NCBI GenBank assembly: GCA_963969495.1
Contig: OZ018318.1
Location: 100,245,141-100,309,140 of the forward strand
Length of the DNA: 64,000 nt
Source of the DNA: Ceratothoa steindachneri
Taxonomy: Eukaryota > Arthropoda > Malacostraca > Isopoda > Cymothoidae
Direction of reading: 5' to 3'
The translations under genes were made by a program, and so were the position numbers. The notes beneath the pieces are model-generated. The model worked only from the letters and a program-made list of their open reading frames with translations, made no database searches and was not told the DNA's origin. This document shows positions 23,371-34,206 of the stretch, in pieces (position 1 is the first letter of the stretch; each line of letters opens with the position of its first letter).

Positions 23371-23401
23371 GCAGCCATGTGCCCGCTCGATTGCTAGTCC
23401 A

Positions 23402-23446
23402 AAGGTACCCTCCTTGAATGGACCGTAAGGTCTCCTAGGGTACCTT
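23402..23446 (+). promoter_or_regulatory. 3' UTR hairpin of the CR1-like LINE
   Basis: AAGGTACCCT (23402-23411) and AGGGTACCTT (23437-23446) form a perfect 10-bp stem with a 25-nt loop, 27 bp before the element end. A 3' stem-loop close to the tail is a usual RT-recognition feature in the CR1/L2 group; the role here is inferred. Confidence 0.6.
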
Positions 23447-23473
23447 CTTTCCTTGTTGTTACTCCTTGTTTTT

Positions 23474-26265
23474 ACTCATACAAATCATCCACCCCACTCT
23501 CGTCACACCACTCTCCCATTCCATTTTTGTCACACAACTCAACCATTCAATTCTCATCACAAAACGCATCCACTCTACTCTACTCACACAAATCGTCAAT
23601 TCAACTCTCGTCACACAATTCATCCATTCCAGTCTACTGACACAAATCATCCACACCACCTTCGTCACAGAACTCATCCATTCAACTCTCGTCACAAAAT
23701 TCTTTGACCTAAATCTACTCACATAAATGACCATTGCACACTACTCGCGCAAATCATCCCTCCCCCCCCCCCTCACTTTCATCAGAAAACTTCTATTTTC
23801 CTTTCGTCACATAAATCCTCCATTTACTCTCCGCCTACAACTCATCCACTCGATACTACTTGCATAAATCATCCACCCCACTCTGGTCACACAACTCAAT
23901 CATTCAACTCTCAACATACAACACATTCACTCCACTCTAATCACACAAATCTTCCATTCCACTCTACACACACAAGTCATCCACCAGCTCTCGTCACACA
24001 ACTCTTCCATTCGACTTTCGTCACACAACTCATCCATTTCACTCTACACACACAAATCATCCACCCTACTCCACTCACACAAATCCTCCATTCCACTCTA
24101 CTCAAACAAACCATCCATCACACTCTCATTACATAACTCATCCATTCCACTCTATTCAGATAAATCATCAATTTAACTCTCCTCACACAACTCATCCATT
24201 CCACTCTCGTCACAGAACTCATCCATTCAACTCTATTCACACAAATCATCCATTCCACTTTACTCACACAAATCATCCACCCCACTCTCGTCACACGACT
24301 CTTCTATTCCACTTTGGTCACACAACTCATCCATTCAACTCTCGTAACACAACTCATCCAATACACTCTACTCATACAAATCATACATTCCACTCTCGTT
24401 ACACAACTCATCCGCTCCACTCTACTCAGAAAAATTATCCACCACACTCTCGTCACACAATCCATTCATTCTACCCTACTCACACAACTCATCGATTCAA
24501 CTCAAGTCACACAATCCATTCATTCTACTCTAATTCCCATGTCGTCACACAATTCATCCTTTCATTCTCGTTGAATAACTCATCCATTCTACTCTACTCA
24601 CACAAATCGTCTATTCCTCTTTCGTTCATTCGACTCTCCTCAGACAAATCATCCATTCCACTCTCGTCACACAACTCCTTCATTAAACTTTACTCACAGA
24701 AATCATCAATTCGAGCATCGTAAAACAGCTCATACATTCAACTCTCGTCACACAACTCATTCACTCGACTCTAATCACACAAATCTTCCATTCCACTCAA
24801 TTCACACAAATCATCGACCCCACTTTCGTCACACAAATCATCTAGTCAACTCTCATCACACAACTCATTCACTCCACGGTACTCATACAAATCATGTATT
24901 CCCCTCTCGTCACACAACTCATCCATTCCATTTTACTCACACAAATAGTCCATTAAACTCTCGTCACACAAATCATCCATTCAACTCTCGTCACACAACT
25001 CATTCACTCGACTCGACTCACACAAATTATCCATTCCTCGATCGTCCATTCAACTCTCGCACCAACTCATCGACTCCACTGAACTCACATAAATCGACCA
25101 TTCCACTCTCGATACACCCCCCCTCTATTAAACTCTACTCACAGAACTCATCAATTCGACCTTCGTAACACAACTCATATATTCAACTATCGTCACACAG
25201 CTAAGCCACTTCGCTCTACTAAAAATTCATACATTCCACTTTACTCACACAAATCATCCACCCCACTCGTTACATAATTATTTCATTCCACTTTCATCAC
25301 ACAACTGATCCAATCAACTCTCGTCACAAAACTCATCCACTCAACTATACTCGCACAAATCATACATTCGACTCTCGTCACACAACTCATCTACTCACAT
25401 AAATTATTAATTGCACTCCCGTCACACAACTCAGGCATACAACTCTCGTCACACAACTCATCCGTACCACTCTACTCACAAAAATCATCTACTACACTCT
25501 CGTCACACAACTCTTCCATTCCACTTTTATCACAAAACTCATCCATTCACCTCTCGTCACAAAGCTCGTCCACTCCACTCTACTCACACAAATCATCCAT
25601 TCCACTCTACTCACATAAATCATCCACACCACTCTTGTCACACACTCATCCATTCCATTCCACTCACACAAATCATCAATTGCAGTCTCGTCCTCTAACT
25701 CATTCATTCAAATCTGTCACACTACTCATCCACTCCACTCCACCGACACAAATCATCCATTCCTCTCCATTCCACTCCACTTACACAAATCACTTATTTC
25801 GCTCTCGTCATACAACTCATCCATCCGACTCTGGTCACACAACTCATCCACTGCACTCTAATAAATATATAATCAATTCCACTCTACTGACACAAATCAT
25901 CCATCCCACACTCGTCACATAACTCTTCCATTCTCTTTTGTCACACAACTCCCCCAATCAACTCACGGCACACGAATCATCCACTCCATTCTATTAACAC
26001 AAATCATCCATTCTACTCTCGTCACAAAACTCCTCCACTGCACTTTATTCATACAAATCATCCATTCTACTCTCGTCATACAACTTATCCATTCCATTCT
26101 CGTCATACAACTTATCCATTCCACTCTCTCACTCAACTCATCCTTTCCACTCTAGTCCGATAACTTATCTACTCCATTCACACATATCATCCATGCCATT
26201 CTGGTTACGCAACTTACCCATTCCACTCTATTCACACAAATCATCCATTTTAGTCTTCTGATTTT
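23474..26265. repeat. 27-bp minisatellite, main array
   Basis: About 100 imperfect tandem units of 27 bp. Two forms are mixed, one with TACTCACACAAAT and one with CGTCACACAACT after a shared CATCCATTCCACTC core. The plus strand is very poor in G. As 27 is a multiple of three, runs of units translate to nine-residue repeats (HPFHSTHTN type on plus, EWMICVSRV type on minus), so open frames of 60-95 codons appear on both strands; I do not regard them as genes. Units are degraded and often truncated, particularly between 24.5 and 26.2 kb. Confidence 0.93.
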
Positions 26266-26486
26266 AGCCAGCTCCATTTTTTTTCATATATGTAAGTCGT
26301 ATTCAATGAAAAATATTACATATTTTTCATTTTACCATATTTTACCCTCCATATTTACTTCCTTTTCTCACATTGGTGTATACAACAGTTTCGGTGCCGC
26401 TCAGGAACAAAATTCTGTTTTTTACCATTTATGTTTTCTAATTCTTTTCGATGTTCTTCTACAGGCTGGATAGAAAGTCCTAGGAT

Positions 26487-26643
26487 AGTTCAATTGAGTC
26501 CATCCCCATAGCAGGCTCATGATGGAGATAAATTAATTATAACTTGGGGGGTTGAACCTTTTAGTCTATCCTTGGTCAGGGCCAATTAGAGTTTATTTAT
26601 CTCCATCATGAGACCAATATGGAGATAAACTTTAATTGAACTC
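26487..26643. mobile_element. Foldback / small inverted-repeat element
   Basis: A perfect 17-bp inverted pair lies at 26516-26532 (CTCATGATGGAGATAAA) and 26596-26612. A partial third copy of the arm (TATGGAGATAAAC) is at about 26628. Outside them AGTTCAATT (about 26488) pairs with AATTGAACT (about 26634). This nested symmetry suggests a foldback or MITE remnant. No coding capacity. Confidence 0.5.
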
Positions 26644-26721
26644 TCCTTGAAAGCCATTTTTTAACTTGTAATATGCCGTCTACCCAGATGTTTGTTTGGC
26701 GTTTTAATAGGCGTTTACTAG

Positions 26722-27194
26722 CAGTGGCGGATCCAGGATAAAAGTTTGGGGAAGGGGGTTAACCTGAATTCTTCCCTCTGAGTGGTCTGAAAGGGGGCAT
26801 TGATGATTAATAAGGGTTATCTTACACACCAGTGATAATAAATAACAGTATCTCATATAGCAGTGGACACTAACTCTCTCAGATCCGATTAGTTTTCTAC
26901 ACATCATAAAATTATGAATTGTAGTTTATTGTAGTTTTTGAACGTGAGCTAAGGAATAATACTGAATTTAATCATTATTTTTGAAATTTACCTGCATTTT
27001 AGACATGTATCATATAAGATACATTCGATCGCAACGGTTTAAAAAAAATGTTTTTTATATATATTCTATATTATTACATAACTCTTTCTGAATAGCAGGA
27101 TAAAAAGGTATGGCTTAGAAGGAAATAGAAACATAAACGGGTCTGAAATTTGGGTGGGCTTCAGCCCTCTAGCTACACCTTAGATCCACGACTG
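26722..27194. mobile_element. 473-bp hAT-like non-autonomous element
   Basis: The left end CAGTGGCGGATCCAGG is inverted at the right end as CCTTAGATCCACGACTG (imperfect 16-17 bp TIR). The flanks are TTTACTAG (26714-26721) and TTTAATGG (27195-27202), a 6 of 8 match that fits a decayed 8-bp hAT target duplication. CAGTGGCGGATCCAG is a frequent terminal motif of hAT-type MITEs. No transposase remains. Confidence 0.6.
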
Positions 27195-27202
27195 TTTAAT
27201 GG

Positions 27203-30200
27203 GCAATAATATGCGCCTTAATAGGCAGTATACCCAACTTCAACGTTCGAAAGAGCATCGCCCCCTTCCTCTATTCTTAATTTGCTGTCAATTCTACTCT
27301 AAACCTTTTCTCTATTTTCTGCTTTACTGAATGGGTTCGGAGAGAACAGAAGTACGAAGAGTGGATTCACTGTGTCCACGTGTTATGAGACACATCGACT
27401 GTGACTGGTCGAGATGTATTGAATAAAATGTCTGAACATGAAGAAGGCAGGGTAGATTTTATCTCGTGAAAGGAAGTGGATGGGCAATTGAAAATAGGTC
27501 GTATGTGGTTGCTCATGAGAGACCGTATAATACATCTCTCCGAAGCAGTTATGCCAACCGTTTTACTGTGCACTTTCGTCTCCATGTAGCAGAGATGTAT
27601 TTTCACTAGGGAACCTCCCTACCTCTACACACCTTTAAGGTATAACGATTACTGGATGACGAAAAAGACCTCCCAATCACGAAATTGACTTCACATATCT
27701 ATTTTAATTCCCTGTTTTCTAACATTTAATAGTACATAATTATTTTTGCTTACAATATCTCTATATAATTCTCAGGTGATTCATACCATCACAAACAAAT
27801 ATTAGGCCTGAAATACCTGATTTCTATTTTATTTAATAATGAAAAGCAGATATTTGCGACCTTAGAATTATTTCTTTATATTTTATAGAAAAAAAAGCTC
27901 CAAGAGTCAGCCTGAACCGCTGATGCTAACCAGATGAGGGATTCAGTGGGAGGAGTTAGAATGAAGGGGTAGATTTGTGAGGGAAGGGTGTCTCTTCCGT
28001 GCTCTGGTCCACGACTCGCGATCCAGGCAGCCAGTGAGTCTCTGACGGTTGCTTTGGGTGGAGTGTAAAAGTGATGGAAATTTCATGATTCCCAATTTCT
28101 TCTTCTGGTTCCGAAAAATCTAAAGGCGTTCGAAATGAACTACATTGAAATGACTATGTTTCCTAATCGTGATCCACCTGTACTTTTCTTAAATGAGGTG
28201 AGTTATGATGCATACCACAGATGTGAACTTACAATAGCCAGCATCCTTTCTCCTCTCTATCTCATTTAAACATACACATGTACATACACAAACATATGTA
28301 TACCTCCATGGATACATAGTATAAAATGTATTTGTGCCTTAAATCTACCTTAATGTTGTGTCCATGTGGCTCTATTTCTCTGCTTAACACCTGACTCGGT
28401 GTATCCAATAATCTAATGAAACTAATGGAATTAAATTATTGTTTACAAAGATATTTCGATTCGTATTTATTTTGAGTCTCATTGTTTTAAAGGTTTGCAA
28501 ACAGGCACGTAGTAATGAAACCTTACCCGAACCCATTTGCCATTTCTTTCAACTTTTTTTCCATCGTTAATACTAATTAATCTACCCAAGCTCCATATTT
28601 ATTTCGTGCATAATCGGCAAAATGTGCACTAATGCTTTTAAAGTTACCATTTACCAATGGGTACGTGCAGTACCATACGAATTGATTCAAACAAGCAGGG
28701 AACGGATAGCTATTCATTGCTCGTTTAAGTCTCGCCTGTATAAGACTTCTTAAAATTATGTGCCACTCTTATTTATATTATTCTCCTTAGCTTTAACACG
28801 AATAAACAGATGCCCCCCTATCCCGGTGGGAAATTGGCTCATTTTCCATACCGTGTCAGAAGAAATTGGCTTAAAGGTGACTCTAGATGTTCAGCGGAAC
28901 GCTGTACATCCACACATTACGCCAAGGTATGCGGTGGGCCCGGGGCATTCTCCACTCCCCCCCCCTCCCCTCTCTTCACCTTTCATGCCGTCCCCTTCTC
29001 GTCATTTTTCTTCCATTGCTGAAGCTTTCTCATTCAAAACAACTATACTTGGGTTCTTTTATCGCATATATTCTGAGAGTCGTGAGACTATGGTCGAGAA
29101 GCCACGTCAGACTGGATAAGGCTGTTCTAAGCCTACCCCCCCCCCCATGAGGCGAAGTAAATCTTAGAAGCCTAATCAAGACATGACCTTATGTTAATCT
29201 TATAAACATACCTTTATTATTTTTTATCCGTTTACTTAATTGTATCTGTGCTCTAACAATTTACCGGAAACCTTTTTATTTTAGAACTTAGATAAAAGGT
29301 AATTTGGGGATGGGAAATAGATTTTTCATTAACCTTAAATTTTGGATGCATTCGACGCTTAATTGAAAATCAGCTACCCTTTCTGAAAACGGCGATTGTA
29401 TAATGATAACGGTAAGCATAATGTTAAATAGTCTATGTTGATTCTCTGTGAATGTTTATATGTTTTCAATTGAATTTTTTTTTCTAGTCAGTTTCGAAAT
29501 AAAAAAAGCGTTTATTTTGGACACTGAAAATCGCAGGGCGTTAAAAAGTGACCCAACTCAGTCCAATCAATGCAGTTACCTTGAAATATTAGGGGAGAAA
29601 GTGAGAAAAATAAGGGTGAAAACGAAGAGGGAAAATGAAATGAAAAGAGCAATAAAAGTTAGAAAAAATAGTATAAATAGAAAGATAGAAGAGGTAAACG
29701 TGAAGATAATGGAAATCGGGAAGAATTAACGGAAAAATAGAAGATAAAGTGAAAAATATTTAGAGCAGGAAAAAAGGGAAACTAAAACGGACGAACGAAC
29801 AGAGAAGGATAGTGGGAGGAATAATTTCAAGCGTAAAAAACGGAGTCTGACTGAGGTCAAGATTTGAGCTACTGTTTTCGATAGTGTTCCATCCCCATAA
29901 AAGTCGGGGGGAATGGGCGGGGCTAAGTGTGAAGGGGGGTGGGGGAATCGCGAATGGAGGTATGAAGTAAAAGGTCTCTCAGACGAGACAGATTCTCGCA
30001 TTCGACTCTTTCGTTAAGACTTGCTCGAATTTTACACGCTGATTTGTAGATGATTCTCTTCAGTCGGGTATCATCACCTCGTATTTTTCTCATGGACCGG
30101 CAAATCCGAGGTGTTCGAGAATAGTTTTTCCTGTAGTTCTTTCTCTTTTGTTCGAGGATAGTTTTTCCTGTAGTTCTTTTTTTAAACCTCGAGCATTTAT

Positions 30201-30240
30201 TAAAAGGAATTTTTACTTAAAGCGAGGAAAGTTTGATTTG
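27203..30240. other. Unique-looking AT-rich DNA without recognisable genes
   Basis: Several open frames of 60-120 codons occur (for example near 28.8-29.1 kb and 29.45-29.73 kb) but none shows a domain, a conserved motif or a splice pattern I can recognise. A two-unit tandem duplication (GTTCGAG-ATAGTTTTTCCTG type, about 38 bp) lies at 30111-30180. C-rich runs occur near 28959 and 29139. Any host exon in the window would most likely be here, but I cannot support one. Confidence 0.4.
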
Positions 30241-30253
30241 AGAAGCAAGCGTC

Positions 30254-30394
30254 GCCCGTAAGGGTCGCGGCGATTTGCCTCCCTGGCCGCCGTGCTGACG
30301 GGATTCAGCGCCCCAACTTAGCCTCTTCTCCTTCTTTCTTTCAGCACACTCAGCCTAAATAAGGACTGTGCGTAAAAGCTATTAAATAAAAAGA
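30254..30394 (+). mobile_element. 141-bp retro-insert flanked by 13-bp target duplications
   Basis: AGAAGCAAGCGTC occurs exactly at 30241-30253 and again at 30395-30407. The intervening 141 bp is GC-richer than the surroundings and ends in an A-rich AAATAAAAAG tail. This is the signature of target-primed insertion of a 5'-truncated LINE 3' end or a SINE. The sequence does not match the 3' ends of LINE A, B, C or D in this window, so the source is unknown. Confidence 0.7.
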
Positions 30395-30484
30395 AGAAGC
30401 AAGCGTCAAAATTGACAAGGCTTCAAAATAGATAATATACAGATAGGATTGTGTACAAAGTTTGTCTGGTGAATACACGCATTC

Positions 30485-33400
30485 TTTTAATGGTGTTTTT
30501 ATGGCAACGAAAATTTTTTTTAATTTAGATAGGTTTATATGGCTACGAAAATTGGGTTGATATATATTTTCTATGACTAGGGAAATTCGGTTGATTTAGG
30601 CAGGTTTCTATGGCTGCTGAAATCTTGTTGATTTATACTCTAGGCTACATAAATTTGTATTTATATTTACCATATGGGAATCTGGTTCATTTAGACAGGT
30701 TTCTATGCCTACGGAAATTTGGTTGATATATACTTAGTATGGCTACTGAAATTTGCTTGATTTAGACAGGTTTCTATGGCTTCGAAAATTTAGTTGATTT
30801 AAATAGATTTGTATGGCTACTGAAGTTTAACAAGTTTATATGACTACGGAAATTTGTTAATTTAAAAGGTTTCAATTGCTACGGAAATTTGGTTGATCTA
30901 GACCGATTTCTATGGCTAAGAATTTTGGTTGATTTCGACAGGCTTATATGACTAAGGAAAGTCAGTTCATTTAGGAATGTTTCTATGGCTACGGAAATTT
31001 GGTTGATTCAAACATGTTTCTATGGTTACTGAAATTCGGTTGATTTAGACAGGTTTATAAGGCTACGGAAATTTGCTTGATTTAAAAATGTTTTCTTTGA
31101 TACGTAATTTTGGTTGATTTAGACAGGTTTCTATGGATACAGAAATTTGGTTGATTATAATTTATCTGACTACGAAAAGTTGGTTTACATTTATTTTGTA
31201 TTGCTACGTAAATTTGGTTTTAGACAAATTTCCTCGTCTAAGGAAATGTGGATTTAAACGTTCTATGGGTAAGGAAATTTCGTTGATTTAGACAGGTTTC
31301 TATGGCTAAGGAAATTTTGTTGATTTAGAGAGGTTTTTATTGTCACGGATATTTGTTTGATTTAGGCAGGTTTCTATGGCTAGTGAAATTTGATTGATTT
31401 ATACTTTCTATGGCTATGGAAAATTGTTTTTTATATACTTTCCATGGCTTTGGTAATTTGCTTGATTTAAAGAAGTTTCTATGGCTACGAAAGTTTCGTT
31501 GATTTGTACTTTCCTCGGCTACGGATATTTTGTTGATTTAGAAAGTTTTTTATTGCTATAGAATTTTGGTTGATTTATACAGGTTTCTGTGGCTAGGGAA
31601 ATTTGGTTGATTTATACTTTCTATGGCTACGAAAATTTGGTTAATATATATTTTGTATGGCTACAGAAATTTTTCTTATATAGACGGGTTTCTATGTCAC
31701 GGAAATTTGGTTGTTTAAACAAGAAAGGTTTTATTGCTAGGAAAATTTAGCTAATTTAGACAGGAGAATATTGCTAAGGAATTTTGGTTAATTTAGAAAG
31801 GTTTCTATGCTACTGAAATTTCGTTGATATATACTTTTATGACTAAGAAATTTGGTTGAATTAGACAGGTTTCTATAACTACGTGAATTTGGTAGATTTA
31901 TACTTTGTAGACTACGGAAATTTGGTATATTTTTACTTCCTATGGCTAAGAAAATGTTTTATTATACTTACCATGTGTTTTGAAATTTGGTTCAGTTAGA
32001 CAGGTTTCTATAACTACGGAAATTTGGTTGATATATACTTAGCATGGCTTCAGAATCTTTTTTTATTTAGACAGGTTTCTATGCTACGCAATTTTCGTTG
32101 ATATACATTTTGTATAGCTAAGAAATTTGGTTGATTTAGACAGGTTCTTATGGCTACGGGAATTTGGTTGATTTATATTTTCTAGGCTATGGAAATTTAG
32201 TATATATTTACTTTCTATAGCTAAGAATTTTTTTTTATTATACTCACCATAGGTTTTGAAATTTGGTCCATTTAGTCAGGTTTCAATGGCTATTAAATTT
32301 GATTGATTTAAACAGCTTTCTATTCCTAAGGAAATTTCGTTGATTTGGACAGTTTTCTATTGAACTGAGATTTGTTGATTTAGAAAGGTTTTTATTGCCA
32401 TATAAATTTGATTGATTTAGGCAGATTTCTTTCTACCGAAATTTGGTTGATCTTTACATCTTACTATGGCTATGCAAATTTGTTTGACTTAGAAAAGTTT
32501 CTATTGCCACTGAAAATTGGTTGATTTAAACAGGTTTCCATGCCTAGTTCTATTGCTAGGGAAATTTGGTTAATTTAGATTTCGTGCTATGGTTACGGAA
32601 ATTTGGTTGATTAAAACAGGTTTATATAGCTATGGAAATTTGGTCGATTTATAAAGGTTTTTATTACTACAGAATTTTGGTTGATTTAGGCAGGTTTCTA
32701 CAGCTACGGAAATTTGGTTCATTTCGACAGGTTTCTATGGTTACTAAATTTTTTTATTTAGACAGGCTTATATGACTACGGAAATTTGTGGATTTATATT
32801 TTGGGGCTACGAAAATTTGGTATATTTAGGGAAGTTTCAATTTCTATGGAAATTTTGTTGATTTATAAAGGTTTCTGTTGCCATTGAAATTTGGTTGATA
32901 CTCGTATATACCTTTTATGTTACAGAAATTTGGATAATTTAGACAGGTTTCTATGTCCACCAAAATTTGGTTGATTAAACATGTTTATATGGCTACTGAA
33001 ATTTGTTTAATTTAGAAAGGTTTTTATTTCCATGAAAATTTGGTTGATTTTGGCAGGTTGCTATGGTCTCGGAAATTTCGTTTATTTATACTTTCTATGG
33101 CTATGTAGATTTGGTTGATATATATTTTTATGGAAATTTTCTTGATTGAGATAATTTTTTACGGCTACAAAAATTTGGTGGATTTATACTTTCTTTGGCT
33201 ACAGAAATTTTTTTGATTTGGAAAGATTTTATTCCTACTTAATTTTGATTGATTTAGACAGGTTTCTATGGCTAGTGAAATTTGATTGAAATATATACTT
33301 TCTATAATTAAAAAAAATTGATTTATATATATTTTGTATGGTTACAGAAATTTTATTTATGTAGACAGGCTTCTATGTCTCGAAAATAGGGTTATTAAAT

Positions 33401-33750
33401 TTCATTTGCTACGGAAAATTGGTTTGTATACATATATGTACTTTGTATTGGTACGGAAATTTGGGTGATGTAGACAGGTTTCTCTGGTTACGGAAATTTG
33501 GTTGATATAAACTTTCTATCTCGTCAGAAATTTGGTGATTTATACTCTAAAGGACTTGTGATTTTTATTTGGTTTAAAAAGGTTTTATTGCTTGGGAAAT
33601 TTGGCTGATTTAGACAGGTTTATATGTCTACTGAAATTTGGTTAATTTAAACAGGTTTCTATGGCGACGGAAATTAGGTTGATTAAAAAGGTTTATATGA
33701 CTACGGAAATTTGGTTTGATTTATTGTTTGTATCGCTACGTATATTTGGT

Positions 33751-33807
<57 letters not shown>

Positions 33808-34203
33808 ATGACTATATGACTACGGAAATTTGGTTTAATTAGACAGGTTTCTATCTCACGGAAATTTGGTTGTTTAAACAAGTTTCTATGTTACTCAAAT
33901 TAGTTTGATATATACTTTTCATGGCCACCGAAATTTGGTTGATAGACACATTTTTCCATGGCTACACAAATGTCATTGATATACACTTTGTAAGGCGAGA
34001 AGAAATTTGCCTTATATATTTTTTCTAGTACTACGGGAATTTGGTTGATTCATATATTCTAGAATTGTGGAAATTTAGTGGATTTATAATTTCTATGGCT
34101 AAGGAAATTTTGTTGATTTATTCTATCTAGAACTATTGAAATTTAGTTGATTTATACATTCTATGGCTACGGAAACTTTGCTAATTTAAACTTTATCTAT
34201 CTT
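30485..34203. repeat. ~37-bp satellite array
   Basis: About one hundred degenerate units with the core CTATGGCTACGGAAATTTGG followed by TTGATTTAGACAGGTTT (37 bp in the commonest form; a 34-bp form has TTGATTTATACTTT). Divergence between neighbours is high and many units carry small indels, so the array is old. It contains one (TA)n tract and ends where LINE D1 begins. Confidence 0.92.
33753..33804. repeat. (TA)n microsatellite within the 37-bp satellite
   Basis: About 52 bp of AT dinucleotide arising inside a satellite unit at the TTGATATATA position. Confidence 0.97.
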
Positions 34204-34206
34204 TAA

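Larger units (their letters stand above)
18307..23473 (+). mobile_element. Near-complete CR1-like LINE inserted in the 27-bp satellite
   Basis: The element has a ~960-bp 5' UTR, ORF1 with zinc finger, coiled coil and SGNH-esterase domains, ORF2 with endonuclease and RT, and a short 3' UTR with a hairpin. That domain set is characteristic of the CR1/L2 group. Both flanks are the same satellite, and ACTC occurs at both junctions (18307-18310 and 23474-23477), so the insertion site can be placed within a few bases. A (CT)n run and its GA-rich inverse at 18308-18350 mark the 5' end. Only three in-frame stops in ORF2 separate it from a full reading frame, so it is the youngest LINE here. Confidence 0.88.

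Noticed and set aside
23453..25922. His/Ser/Thr-rich open frames and their minus-strand partners in the 27-bp satellite
   Set aside because: They follow only from a repeat length divisible by three; no start context or conserved non-repeat part.
23474..26265. CRISPR-like array of short repeats
   Set aside because: Units are contiguous tandem 27-mers without unique spacers, strongly degenerate, and in a eukaryotic context without cas genes.
28760..29150. Three overlapping frames as a possible small gene
   Set aside because: No domain, no splice signals, composition driven by C-rich runs; cannot be supported.
29448..29729. 93-codon Lys/Glu-rich frame
   Set aside because: Purine-rich low-complexity stretch, no recognisable family.
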